Origin: Candidatus Heimdallarchaeota archaeon
GTDB lineage: Archaea > Asgardarchaeota > Heimdallarchaeia > JABLTI01
Length of the DNA: 64,000 nt
Direction: 5' to 3'
Assembly (NCBI GenBank): GCA_018238155.1
Contig: JABCTZ010000036.1
Coordinates: 62,001 to 126,000 of the forward strand
Shown here: positions 9,177 through 18,228 of the stretch, piece by piece
Layout of the letters: each line of letters starts with the position of its first letter
Position numbering within the stretch: position 1 is the stretch's first letter
The notes under the pieces: generated by a model
Seen by the model: the letters and a program-made list of their open reading frames with translations, nothing else
Databases searched by the model: none
What the model was told of the DNA's origin: nothing
Program-made: the position numbers and the translations under genes

Positions 9177-9443
9177 TTATGAGACGGGGAGTTTGAGTTT
9201 ATCATTCCCGGCGATTTCTCTTAAGATTGGATTCTTTAATTCTGTCAAATCAATTTCAGCTACTTTACGAATAACTAAAAGTTGTCTTGGAACCCTATGT
9301 TTGCTTCCGATCAATGAATAAGCTTCTTCCAAAGCGTCCTTCTTTGATACTGCTCTTATTTCTATTTCAAACATTTTTTTATTCTTAAGTGGTTTTCTTG
9401 CAAATAATATTCTAAAATTTTTTACCTGAACTTCATTTGGCAT
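9177..9443 (-). CDS. rpl20a: Large ribosomal subunit protein L20a (LX / eL20 family)
   Basis: An 88-aa basic protein with the LX-type pattern: an opening VKNFRILFARKPLKNKKMFE and a helix KKDALEEAYSLIGSKHRV that matches the archaeal half of eukaryotic L18a. It binds the large ribosomal subunit. The position directly after aif6 and before prefoldin alpha is conserved across archaea and supports the call. Confidence 0.88.
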   Translation of the reverse strand: MPNEVQVKNFRILFARKPLKNKKMFEIEIRAVSKKDALEEAYSLIGSKHRVPRQLLVIRKVAEIDLTELKNPILREIAGNDKLKLPVS

Positions 9444-9525
9444 TTGTTTTTAACCTTCTTTTCTGGTTTGTTTGAACTGCAAATCATATGTTTTTATTAT
9501 TTTTGGATAAAATGAATAATAAATA

Positions 9526-10200
9526 TTAACTTCCTTTCAAGGTTTGATATAATCTCTGTAACTCCGGACCAGTTGTATCTTTCCCTGTCACTGCTCCATG
9601 TGAATTTGCAAAAACGCCTATGCTAACATATGGAGTTCCTCTGTTCATTGTTCCAACGTTAACAGGTACATCTAACTTCTCGCTTAACCAAGTCATTTCC
9701 ATTTCTGTTGTTAATGGATGTGTCAATGCTCCTCTATTGGTTGTTAGAGCATGAGAACCAACTAGTGATGAATTGATTATATTCCCTTTTTCAACATCAA
9801 CATCCAAAACTTCCTTAATGACTGAAATTGCTTCTGGCTCGAATTTTTCATGTATAATTGCTCCATTATCATTTGCAAGAATACAGTTAGCTAAACATGT
9901 GAGTTTACTTTGCACAACACCAATTTTCACATCATCAGTTAATACTTCTTGAAGTCTTTCCAAGTCGCGATTACTAACAAAATGTGGAACAAGAATTCCA
10001 TTTGAATTAGCAACAGCTAATATACCGATAAGATTTGTATCGCCTACATTCACCTGGAAAACTGGAACTTCTAGTGCTTTTTCTATTGCTTCTACTGCTT
10101 TTTGCTCCCAGAGCTCTGAGATAACAGCAAATTTATCTGTAGCAACACCAAATGCACCTAGCGAAGTTAACCCTTCAACAGTAGTGCGTATAATATTCAT
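9526..10200 (-). CDS. eif6: Translation initiation factor 6 (aIF6)
   Basis: aIF6 binds the 50S subunit and stops it joining 30S too early. The 224-aa product shows the five-fold pentein repeat: recurring GxF.A..., LVG/LIG...N..G..VP and similar segments, with conserved VGTMNRGTPYVSIGVFANSHG near the C-terminus. I chose the ATG at 10200 because AGGTGA lies 5 bp upstream; a GTG three codons earlier falls inside that site. It is the first gene of the four-gene cluster. The L31e and L39e genes that often precede it in archaea are not seen. Confidence 0.93.
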   Translation of the reverse strand: MNIIRTTVEGLTSLGAFGVATDKFAVISELWEQKAVEAIEKALEVPVFQVNVGDTNLIGILAVANSNGILVPHFVSNRDLERLQEVLTDDVKIGVVQSKLTCLANCILANDNGAIIHEKFEPEAISVIKEVLDVDVEKGNIINSSLVGSHALTTNRGALTHPLTTEMEMTWLSEKLDVPVNVGTMNRGTPYVSIGVFANSHGAVTGKDTTGPELQRLYQTLKGS

Positions 10201-10427
10201 TTTATTCACCTAATTTAACATTCAGAGGATTAATTTTCACTTAATACTAACAAATTTACAACTAGTACTAAGAAAACGATTTTCTCTATTTGAGCAACCT
10301 TCTGAATTGCTATTTAAATCATTGCGAAAGAACGATTTTTCAGAATAGCATCATTATAGCTATTATGAAAATCGAAAAAATGACTAATAAATAAAATACT
10401 TTGGTTGAAAAATAACTAAATTGAGGG

Positions 10428-10438
10428 ATAATTTTTAA
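10428..10438 (+). promoter_or_regulatory. TATA box for a leaderless DHH-phosphoesterase transcript
   Basis: The AT run ATAATTTTTAA is centred about 30 bp before the ATG at 10463. No Shine-Dalgarno is present, which fits a leaderless mRNA starting close to the ATG. The 262-bp gap is shared with the divergent aif6 operon, whose own TATA-like tttaaata (minus strand) lies near 10311-10318. Confidence 0.4.
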
Positions 10439-10462
10439 CGATACAATTGTATTAATTCTACT

Positions 10463-11386
10463 ATGGCAACTTTGAAGGTAGTCTCAATATCACATTCAAT
10501 TGATCCTGATGGAATAGGTTCACAAGCAATTATTTTTAGATACTTTAGAGAATTGAAAATTGAACCAATCGGTTTTCTTACAGATTATCATAATTTTGTA
10601 GAAGTATTTCAACAAGCATTAGATGAGAAACCTAATGTTTTGATAATTAGTGATATCGGTATCAATAAATCGCACTTCTCGAAGATCATTGAATCTTTAA
10701 AGGAGCTTCAAGCAAGGAAAATTTGGATTGATCATCACAAAGTATCTGATGAGGATAAAGCTGTCTTACTGGATGTTTTGGATGAATTTATTCATGACAC
10801 AAAATATTGTGCAGCAGAACTCGTTCAAAAAAGGTTCATGCCAAATGATGAAATATCTAAGAAAATTGCTACTATAGGTCATAACGGAGATTTTGATGTT
10901 CCAGACAGACTGTCAAATATTTTCTATACATTGATTGATTATTACAGACTGTCGATGAAAGATTTAATCAAGGTTCGAGAAATGTTTGCAAAAGGTGATT
11001 TTGAAGATGAACAATTTATCAATTGTTATTTGGAAGCATACAAAATTTTCGAAGCAGAGCGAGATCGAATTAAAAACGCTAAAAAAGTGCTAACTATTGC
11101 AGGATTTACTATTGCTATTGCTGAATCAGCTCTTCTTCCAAGAGGGAAGGTAACTAAATTTTTATCAGAAATTGGTGCTCAAGATATTTATCTAGCAATT
11201 GATACCACTAATTTCAGAATTGGATTAAGAAGTGATAATTTTGATGTTGCTGCATTGGCAGTTAAATTCGGTGGTGGTGGACACAAACACCGCTCTGGTT
11301 TTACCTATGATGGAGCTCTAAATAAAGAGCAAAATTTAGATGAAAACTTTCTTAAAAAATTTGAAGATGCTCTTAAAAATCCTTAA
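10463..11386 (+). CDS. DHH-family phosphoesterase (DHH-DHHA1)
   Basis: A cytosolic metal-dependent phosphoesterase of 307 aa. The metal motifs are present in order: SHSIDPDGIGSQA (near residue 9), ISDIGINKS, and IDHHK (near residue 92). The C-terminal DHHA1 substrate-binding motif reads GGGGHKHRSGF (near residue 272). Relatives act on short oligonucleotides, cyclic dinucleotides or single-stranded DNA (RecJ-like); this size without an OB domain suits a nanoRNase or cyclic-nucleotide type enzyme, but the substrate is open. Confidence 0.82.
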   Translation: MATLKVVSISHSIDPDGIGSQAIIFRYFRELKIEPIGFLTDYHNFVEVFQQALDEKPNVLIISDIGINKSHFSKIIESLKELQARKIWIDHHKVSDEDKAVLLDVLDEFIHDTKYCAAELVQKRFMPNDEISKKIATIGHNGDFDVPDRLSNIFYTLIDYYRLSMKDLIKVREMFAKGDFEDEQFINCYLEAYKIFEAERDRIKNAKKVLTIAGFTIAIAESALLPRGKVTKFLSEIGAQDIYLAIDTTNFRIGLRSDNFDVAALAVKFGGGGHKHRSGFTYDGALNKEQNLDENFLKKFEDALKNP

Positions 11387-11480
11387 AGATAGCAAAAAGC
11401 ATATGCTTCTAGATTAATTAATTAATTAATTCATTAATTGTTTGAAAGAAGCTATTGTACTATTTGGAAGTTTGTTTAAA

Positions 11481-12566
11481 ATGCTAAAAGATAGACAAAA
11501 ACGTTTGAAAGATTTTATGAAAACTGATGGTTCAGAATGCTTGCTTTTATTTCCAGGAGTAGATTTGTTTTATTCTACTGGTTTGGAAACACATGCGAGT
11601 GAGCGATTGACTGTAGCAATAATTCCAACTGAAACTGACCCAATAATTATTTGTCCCAGTTTTGAAAAAACAAGGCTCGAAAGAGGACTCGGAACAGGCT
11701 CAATAAGAACTTGGGAAGAAAATGAAAATCCGTTTGAGCTATTAGGAAAAATTCTTCAAGAGCTTGATGTTGACCAGAAGCAGATATCCTTAGATAATAA
11801 ATTATGGTTTGAGTGGTTTCTAAAAATAAGAGAACAAATACCAAAAGCAACTTTTGTTGACGCGAAAGCAATAGTTCAAGCATCACGACTGATAAAATCT
11901 GAAGGAGAAATTTCTTTACTTCGCGAAGCTGCGAAAATAGCTGCACATTCAATTAGAGATACAATCGCAGAAGTAGAAGTGGGAATGACTGAGCTTGAAA
12001 TTGCTAAAATCGTTGATGAGAAATTATCAAAGGCAAGTGGAACAACTGCATTTGCAATAGTTCAATCCGGACCAAACACTGCAGTACCTCATGCCGGACC
12101 TTCTGAAAGAAAAATTGAAAAAAATGATGTTTTGCTTATTGATGCGGGACCAAAGTACAAGGGCTATCTCGGAGATATCACAATGACTTCTGTAATTGGT
12201 GAACCAAGTGATAAATTCAAGAAAATTTATGATATTGTCTATAAAGCAAATAGGGCTGCGTTTGCTGCATCAAAGGATGGAGCTATTGCAGAAGATGTCG
12301 ATAAGGCAGCACGCCAAGTGATTATTAAAGAGGATTATGGCCAATATTTTTCCCATAGATTGGGACATGGGATAGGAGTAGAAGTACATGAAGCACCATA
12401 TATGGTCTCTGGAAACAAACTTATCTTAAAAGAAGGTATGTGTCACACAATTGAACCTGGAATTTATATTGAAGGCGAATTTGGTATTCGAATAGAGGAT
12501 GATGTTGTCGTTCGTAAGAATAATTGTGAATTTCTTTATGAGGCGCCGCGAAGGATTTGGGAGTGA
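11481..12566 (+). CDS. pepQ: Xaa-Pro aminopeptidase/dipeptidase, M24 family
   Basis: A cytosolic metallopeptidase that cleaves X-Pro bonds. The 361-aa product has an N-terminal creatinase-like domain (residues 1-125) and a pita-bread catalytic domain. All five metal ligands are visible: two Asp in IDAGPKYKGYLGDITMT, His in HRLGHGIGVEVHE, Glu in TIEPG, and Glu in RIEDD. I chose the ATG at 11481, with TGGAAG upstream; a TTG at 11442 would add 13 residues. The stop overlaps the start of the following DUF123 gene. Confidence 0.88.
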   Translation: MLKDRQKRLKDFMKTDGSECLLLFPGVDLFYSTGLETHASERLTVAIIPTETDPIIICPSFEKTRLERGLGTGSIRTWEENENPFELLGKILQELDVDQKQISLDNKLWFEWFLKIREQIPKATFVDAKAIVQASRLIKSEGEISLLREAAKIAAHSIRDTIAEVEVGMTELEIAKIVDEKLSKASGTTAFAIVQSGPNTAVPHAGPSERKIEKNDVLLIDAGPKYKGYLGDITMTSVIGEPSDKFKKIYDIVYKANRAAFAASKDGAIAEDVDKAARQVIIKEDYGQYFSHRLGHGIGVEVHEAPYMVSGNKLILKEGMCHTIEPGIYIEGEFGIRIEDDVVVRKNNCEFLYEAPRRIWE

Positions 12567-13069
12567 CCTCAATCCAAACTCTTTTTTCTAGTTCAAACCT
12601 ACATCTATCCAATGCTAGTGGAACTTATGTAATTTTCATTGATGTTTCTAAAGAAATTCTCTTAAAAATAGGCTCATTAGGAGAGATGAAATTTAGTAAA
12701 GGATATTATATCTATATTGGGTCTGCATTTGGTCCTGGTGGATTAGTAAAAAGAGTTGAAAGACATTTACGAAATGAAAAGAAACTTTTCTGGCATATTG
12801 ATTATTTATTGAATTCTTCATCAGCTAAAATAATTGCTGTTGCTTGGATAGCAGATAGGCAAAAATTGGAATGCATTATTTCACAGGAAATAGATAAATC
12901 ATCGCCTTTAGTGAAATCTTTACTTCATTTTGGATCTAGCGATTGTAAATGCACAAGTCATCTGAAACAAATAAAGACAAAACTCAGAAGAGATTTTTAC
13001 AAAGTAATTTTATCAATGATTGAGCCTTACGATATGATTTTTGAAGACTTCACTAATAATCTCTCTTGA
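12563..13069 (+). CDS. DUF123 (GIY-YIG-related) protein
   Basis: The 168-aa product carries the DUF123 signature: GTYVIFI early on, the GIY-YIG-like GYYIYIGSAFG near residue 50, KLFWHIDYLL, and the Cys-containing FGSSDCKCTSHL. The fold resembles GIY-YIG nucleases, and some homologues are fused to endonuclease III, but activity is unproven. The start is a GTG whose last two bases begin the TGA stop of the M24 peptidase gene (GTGA overlap), a sign of translational coupling. Confidence 0.82.
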   Translation: MTSIQTLFSSSNLHLSNASGTYVIFIDVSKEILLKIGSLGEMKFSKGYYIYIGSAFGPGGLVKRVERHLRNEKKLFWHIDYLLNSSSAKIIAVAWIADRQKLECIISQEIDKSSPLVKSLLHFGSSDCKCTSHLKQIKTKLRRDFYKVILSMIEPYDMIFEDFTNNLS

Positions 13070-13146
13070 TGATAATTTTTTAAACAAGATTAATAATCAG
13101 TATTTAACATATTCACGTTTATTAAAAATACTATTTCAAAGATACT

Positions 13147-13728
13147 GTGGTTGATAAAATGCCTGAAGTTGAGACAATTGAATATTTCAAAAGCGCCGGG
13201 AAAGCAAATACAGAGAAAGCATTGAAACTTGCTTATGAATATTCTGAAGAATATAAAATCCCCAAAATAGTTATTGCTACTACAAAGGGCAGCACCGCAG
13301 CAAAAGCACTTGATATTTTCACAGACCTTGAAAAATTAGTTATAGTAACTCATTCATTCGGTTTTTTGAAACCAGGCGAGAGTGAAATGGATGATGATTT
13401 GCTTGGACTACTTAAGAAAAAGAATATTTCAGTTCTAACAGGAACTCATGCTTTCGCAGGAGTAGATAGAGCCATTAGAAAAAAGCATGGTACCTGGGAA
13501 ATTGCAGAGTTAATTGCTGAAGTCTATAGGACATTTGGTCAAGGAACAAAAGTTTGTGCAGAAATAACTTTGATGGCAGCTGATTCTGGGCTTGTACCAA
13601 TTGACCAAGATATCTTGGCTGTGGGTGGAACTGGTAGAGGTGCAGATACTGTGTGGCAAATTCAACCTACAAACACCTTTAGTTTCTTTGATTTAAAAAT
13701 GAAGAAATGTCTTTGTAAACCACTTTAG
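13147..13728 (+). CDS. Stand-alone pyruvate kinase C-terminal (alpha/beta) domain-like protein
   Basis: A 193-aa cytosolic protein matching the C-terminal domain of pyruvate kinase without its TIM barrel. Visible are the helix TEKALKLAYEYSEEYKIPKIVIATTKGSTAAK, THSFG, and a closing VAVGGTGRGADT-like stretch (here LAVGGTGRGADTVW). The family is common in archaea; it cannot be a pyruvate kinase by itself, and a regulatory or ligand-binding role is only a guess. The start is GTG (13147), with an ATG four codons later as alternative. It ends 4 bp from the convergent gene. Confidence 0.78.
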   Translation: MVDKMPEVETIEYFKSAGKANTEKALKLAYEYSEEYKIPKIVIATTKGSTAAKALDIFTDLEKLVIVTHSFGFLKPGESEMDDDLLGLLKKKNISVLTGTHAFAGVDRAIRKKHGTWEIAELIAEVYRTFGQGTKVCAEITLMAADSGLVPIDQDILAVGGTGRGADTVWQIQPTNTFSFFDLKMKKCLCKPL

Positions 13729-13732
13729 ATTT

Positions 13733-14200
13733 TTATGTTAATCTTTTTGCAGCTTTAACTATGTATTCTCGAGCATTCTCTCGAGATGCTTGTTTAATTA
13801 TTAATCGAGTAAAGAAATTCAATTTTTCTTTATCTAAATTAAATTGCTCAACTAAAAGAGCTTTTATTTTCAATTCAGAAGAATTCGAAGGCAAATCTGC
13901 GATAAATTCTGCAACATCTAATATTGAAGCATCTTGAACTGTTTCTCTTTTGGGTGTTCCGAAAATTTGTTTTGAAAGCTCTTCCAAGTGATTGTTGTGT
14001 GCTTTCACAATCACTTCATATTCTTTTCCTTCATATTTCGGCAAAATGCGAATTTCTAAAGAGCGATCTTCATTGTGTAAACTGTACCCCAATTCTTGAT
14101 TTAAATTTGCTTTTCTAATTTCTACTCTTTCTTCTAGCTTATCAATGAGTACTTCAACTTCTGAATCGGATTTAAAATTATAAATTAATTCTTTCGCCAA
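13733..14200 (-). CDS. Uncharacterised 155-aa protein, paralogue of the 16504-16953 product
   Basis: A soluble charged protein. Its C-terminal third (RLIIKQASRENAREYIVKAA) aligns with KLIKNQLRRSNAADLFIKAA of the protein on the far side of the PLD gene, and the preceding GTPKRE.. and helical segment also match in order. I do not recognise the family. The start is a TTG supported by AGGTGA 6 bp upstream. It is on the same strand as the PLD/lamin-tail gene and follows it after a hairpin, so it may have some read-through from it. Confidence 0.68.
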   Translation of the reverse strand: MAKELIYNFKSDSEVEVLIDKLEERVEIRKANLNQELGYSLHNEDRSLEIRILPKYEGKEYEVIVKAHNNHLEELSKQIFGTPKRETVQDASILDVAEFIADLPSNSSELKIKALLVEQFNLDKEKLNFFTRLIIKQASRENAREYIVKAAKRLT

Positions 14201-14312
14201 ATGAGTTCACCTGAAAGCTTAACCTACGAGTCAATCTTTCTAACTACCATTGAACAATTCTAATTTTAATATGTATCTAAATTTGATAGAAATTTTCGAA
14301 AAAAGAGATACT

Positions 14313-14335
14313 GTTGGTAGTCTTTTTCTACCAAC
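14313..14335 (-). terminator. Hairpin terminator after the PLD/lamin-tail gene
   Basis: GTTGGTAG (14313-14320) and CTACCAAC (14328-14335) form a perfect 8-bp stem with a 7-base loop. On the minus strand it is followed within 10 bases by CTCTTTTTTC. Confidence 0.6.
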
Positions 14336-14358
14336 TCTTCAGAATTTTTCATGAAATT

Positions 14359-16425
14359 CTATTGTTTTCTTCTCTTAATAGATACCGTTGCAACGAGTAT
14401 TATTGCAAAAATACTGGTTACAAATACGTATCCCGGAATAAATCCGGAAGCAGTTGATAGAGGAGGTATGGTAATAAATACCGTTCCAGGATTAGGTGTA
14501 TCTGTTTTAAAGTCTACTGAGCAATCATCTGTATCGTGATTTGCGGGGTCTCTTTGTAGACTCAAAGATTCATCCATATCGCTATCCCATGCAGTTATTG
14601 TTGTAAGACTTCCAGTACCCCAAACAACTGCATCCACCATTGTTGTGGTTGGAGTGTCTAATTTTAGATAATCGCCTGTATTTGCCAGAGTAATTGATCC
14701 ATAGGTGAAATCAGGAGCAACTGTAGATACTCCAAGATCATCCATTTGTTCCATGAAAGCAGTGGCATTTCGAGCAAAAATCAAAATATCTCCAGCAGAA
14801 AACACTGTACCGGCAGGAATAACATAAGAGGCTCCATTGTCAGAAATCTCCCATCCACCTATACCTACATTGAAAGCAAATCCATTATATAGCTCAAAGA
14901 ATTCACCATCAGGTTCTGGTGTGTCAGCATCATATCTTACTTCAGAAAAGAGTAATAACCATTCTTCATCGTTTATGATATTAACATCAATTTCATCTAC
15001 AATCGCAGTAAGGTCAGCTTTTGTACCAACTATTTTTATGGTAGACAATCCATTAGCAAAAGATGTTGTATCTAAATTGTAAGAAACAACTGCAGATGGA
15101 TTTGTCCAAGTATGTGCTAATGTTGTTCCAACAAATAATTCACCTTTAGTATAAGTATCGATGTAAAATCCTGCATCTATGCTATAGGTTCCGTCAATGA
15201 CTTCATGCTCTTCCACATCAATTATTTCCACTGTGCCTGTATACCCTGTAGGAACTTCACTATTAGCCCAATCCCAATCAAATACTGTTTTGAAATATTT
15301 TGAAACATTGGCGTTAAATACAATGGCACCTGCTTCTCGGTTTTTTGTTATAGAATTATTCGAGAAATTTATGCTCGAGATTGAGGTTTGTTCTCCATCA
15401 ATGGAAAGGTATTTGTTATGATTATGTCCAAGTCCTTTGAAGAATCGTATTTCAATATTATTTGACAATAGCGTTCCAGTTACATTCTCATTAGCTACTC
15501 CGGGTTCTGGAATTAGAACTCTCACAGAAACTCCTCTGCTTGCTGCAGCAATGATATTGTCCAATAAATCACAATCAAATTTGATGTATTGCTGTGAAAT
15601 ATCAAGTGTTGTTGTTGCATTATTGATGAGTGAGGATAACAAATGATAGCTATTATCGGGTGAGAAGATTGGCGTTACAATCATATATTCATTTATTACT
15701 TTTAGAGTATCAAATGGATGAGTGTATGTTCCACCTGTTTCATTTCCTTGTAATGAACCAAGATGAGGTTCTATTCCTGCATAAGGATTTCCAATTGCTT
15801 GATCATCAAAGAACACATCTTCATAATAAGCAGCTATACTTGCATTTTCAAAAGCAAAACCCAATTCTCTATTGGTCCTAGCCCAATTTACTTGTGGAAT
15901 ACTTGAGGGTGCCCAGTTCCCTGAATAAACAAAGGCTTCAAGACTATCCACAATCCAGAATTTTGCATGAGTGAATCTAAAGCTTGAGCTGCACCAAGTA
16001 ACAGTGATACTCAAATTTGCATTGTCAAGTCGATATGCAGCTTCTTCAGTGTAATCATCTTCATATCCACTAACGCGGTCATGAGATAATGATACTTGAA
16101 CATCTACACCTCTTCTTGCAGCTTCAATTAGTCTATTGACTAATGGTTCACTGGAGAGTGTATAAACCTCAAGATAGAATGACGTTGTTGAATCATTTAA
16201 TGATTTCATAATAACCTCATATGCTGAATCTGGTCCAACAAAACAAGTAACCTTGCTCACACCTGCAAACTCTTCGGTTGTGATTGCATTAGGATTTACC
16301 CATGGATTGATTATTTTAATTGGATCTTTAGCAACAACAACAGTCGCTTCTGTGTTGAGTACCATAAAGACTGTAGGTAAAATTAACATTGTTGCAATAA
16401 AAATCACGAGCTCATTATTTTTCAT
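14359..16425 (-). CDS. Exported phospholipase D-family protein with a lamin-tail domain
   Basis: The 688-aa product begins with a signal peptide or anchor (residues 5-33). Two phospholipase D-like halves follow, each with an HxKx4D motif: HAKFWIVD near residue 153 and HNKYLSID near residue 334, so the active site is complete. A linker with Ig-like character (about 395-490) leads to a lamin-tail domain (about 495-615; DGEFFELYNG, GGWEISDNG, LIFARN). A membrane helix near 662-682 and the tail KRRKQ end the protein. The enzyme should face outside. Substrate may be phospholipid, nucleic acid or another phosphodiester. Confidence 0.88.
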   Translation of the reverse strand: MKNNELVIFIATMLILPTVFMVLNTEATVVVAKDPIKIINPWVNPNAITTEEFAGVSKVTCFVGPDSAYEVIMKSLNDSTTSFYLEVYTLSSEPLVNRLIEAARRGVDVQVSLSHDRVSGYEDDYTEEAAYRLDNANLSITVTWCSSSFRFTHAKFWIVDSLEAFVYSGNWAPSSIPQVNWARTNRELGFAFENASIAAYYEDVFFDDQAIGNPYAGIEPHLGSLQGNETGGTYTHPFDTLKVINEYMIVTPIFSPDNSYHLLSSLINNATTTLDISQQYIKFDCDLLDNIIAAASRGVSVRVLIPEPGVANENVTGTLLSNNIEIRFFKGLGHNHNKYLSIDGEQTSISSINFSNNSITKNREAGAIVFNANVSKYFKTVFDWDWANSEVPTGYTGTVEIIDVEEHEVIDGTYSIDAGFYIDTYTKGELFVGTTLAHTWTNPSAVVSYNLDTTSFANGLSTIKIVGTKADLTAIVDEIDVNIINDEEWLLLFSEVRYDADTPEPDGEFFELYNGFAFNVGIGGWEISDNGASYVIPAGTVFSAGDILIFARNATAFMEQMDDLGVSTVAPDFTYGSITLANTGDYLKLDTPTTTMVDAVVWGTGSLTTITAWDSDMDESLSLQRDPANHDTDDCSVDFKTDTPNPGTVFITIPPLSTASGFIPGYVFVTSIFAIILVATVSIKRRKQ

Positions 16426-16503
16426 AAAAGATAATTAGCATCTCATTAAATAAATATGTAGCGCCTAAAAAAATAATGTTCGAGATCTAGAAACCTTGTT
16501 TTA

Positions 16504-16953
16504 CTATTTTTGTAGTATTTCTGCTGCTTTAATAAATAGATCTGCTGCATTCGATCGTCTGAGTTGATTCTTTATTAACTTTTGATATTGAAGATATTGT
16601 CGTTCATTTACTTCCATGATTTCCATAATCTCTTCTTTTGATTTTTCCGTTATTCCTGGAATAGCAATTAATTCCTGTGCAAATTCTAGTGGAGTTAAGC
16701 GTTGTTCTGCTGTTCTAGCAGGATCTCCCAAGATAGATTTGAGAAAATCGATGTCTTTCTGGGATGCACCCCAAACATTGTATGTATATTTATCGCCCAT
16801 GCTTCGTTCTGTGATTTGTAATTTAGGTTCTACTAAAATGAATCTACTCACACCATCGTCATCATACTGTGTTGTAGTAGAATATTTTTCAGCTATTTTA
16901 TCTAATTGATCTGTAGAGTAGTTCTCTGTACTAATCTGAAATATGGCTTTCAT
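16504..16953 (-). CDS. Uncharacterised 149-aa protein, paralogue of the 13733-14200 product
   Basis: A soluble protein with a beta-rich N-terminal half (residues 1-75) and a helical C-terminal half. The C-terminal region, with GDPAR, LIAIPGITEKS and RRSNAADLFIKAAEIL, matches the protein at 13733-14200 in order and spacing. No family recognised. It lies directly upstream of the PLD/lamin-tail gene (78 bp) on the same strand, so one transcript could carry both. Confidence 0.7.
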   Translation of the reverse strand: MKAIFQISTENYSTDQLDKIAEKYSTTTQYDDDGVSRFILVEPKLQITERSMGDKYTYNVWGASQKDIDFLKSILGDPARTAEQRLTPLEFAQELIAIPGITEKSKEEIMEIMEVNERQYLQYQKLIKNQLRRSNAADLFIKAAEILQK

Positions 16954-17006
16954 ACATTTGAATTCTTACTGTACTTTTTATTGCTTTCTCTATCAGCAAA
17001 AACGAT

Positions 17007-18116
17007 TTAAAATAGATCCTTCACTGAAAGTTCAATCGCTTTTACAAAATCATTGGGAGAAACGCCTGGAATATCTAATTTATGTTCTTGATAAGCAATT
17101 GAAATAGCACTTTCGATATGTTTTGGATGAACAAGCTTACCAATTAAAGCATTTTCTAGAACTTCAGGAGTATTCATTGGATTTGCAGAAAAATCACCAC
17201 TAATGATAATATCCTTGAAAAAACCGTCAACAATTTCCATGAAGATGCGAATAAGCCCACCAGGAGCTTTGTAAACTGACTCATAAATCTGAGTTGAACT
17301 TGATATCTTTACTTTTCGTTTTGACATTAAATCAGACCGTCTGTGTTGAGGAATATTCAACCACTCATCTTCTTTGTAAAGTTTTAGAAGTTCTTTGTTG
17401 ATTACTTGTTCTTTTTGAAGGAATTCAGTTTCCCTTCTAAATTTCACTCCAAGAACCTTTTCAAAATTATTGATGAGGATTTGTTTAATTTTCTGTCTGT
17501 CAGGTTCTTCCTTGAGGAACCCCTTAATTGTTCCTAATCTCTCACGAAGACTTGAAGCTATTTTATCTCTAAATTTCTCATTTGGCACTTTGAGAACCTT
17601 AACCATTTCTTCAAAATTGAAATCAAAAATGAGGTTTCCTGTTAAAACACGGGCACCACCAATCTGTGCGGCTCCATTTCCAGAAATCTTCTTACCATCT
17701 GCAACAATATCATTTATTGGTGCATAAACGGCATTAATTCCAATTGTTTTATAGGTTTCAATTGGTGCTTGGAGTATTTTTTGATAGAATCTAGCAACAT
17801 CTTTTGGTATAACTTTACTATCTAATCTAGCAATTATTTGATAGAACAATTGACCTTTATCTAGATAGACTGCTCCTCCTCCTAAAGGTCTACGAACGAT
17901 TGTCAAACCTTTTCTCTGACAATATTCTACATCTACTTCCTCTTCAATTATCTGATGATAGCCAATACAAACCGTTGGATCTTCTGGCCAACAGATAATT
18001 ATTGTATTCTCAATGTCATCATATCTTTCCATTGCTTCTGCAATTGCATGATAGACTGTTTGGGATTCTGCACCTGGTAATTCATCAAATTCAATTAAAC
18101 GCCATTCTTCAGACAT
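17007..18116 (-). CDS. lplA: Lipoate-protein ligase A with fused C-terminal accessory domain
   Basis: The enzyme activates lipoate with ATP and attaches it to a lysine of E2 or GcvH proteins. The 369-aa product has the catalytic domain (residues 1-250) with the RRPLGGGAVYLD motif near residue 75 and the conserved lysine stretch DGKKISGNGAAQ near residue 142. Residues about 265-369 match the LplB-like accessory domain (KVKISSSTQIYESVYKAPGG, then AISIAYQEHKLDIPG). In Thermoplasma these are two proteins; here they are one. It is divergent from the Mth938-like gene. Confidence 0.88.
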   Translation of the reverse strand: MSEEWRLIEFDELPGAESQTVYHAIAEAMERYDDIENTIIICWPEDPTVCIGYHQIIEEEVDVEYCQRKGLTIVRRPLGGGAVYLDKGQLFYQIIARLDSKVIPKDVARFYQKILQAPIETYKTIGINAVYAPINDIVADGKKISGNGAAQIGGARVLTGNLIFDFNFEEMVKVLKVPNEKFRDKIASSLRERLGTIKGFLKEEPDRQKIKQILINNFEKVLGVKFRRETEFLQKEQVINKELLKLYKEDEWLNIPQHRRSDLMSKRKVKISSSTQIYESVYKAPGGLIRIFMEIVDGFFKDIIISGDFSANPMNTPEVLENALIGKLVHPKHIESAISIAYQEHKLDIPGVSPNDFVKAIELSVKDLF

Positions 18117-18228
18117 GGTTTACAAACTCTAATATGTTGCTTTTCTTCCAATACAATCAATTGTTAATATTTCTTTCCCAATAATTTTTAACATTTGAAA
18201 CCTAGATTGACACAAGTATGGTGATACA

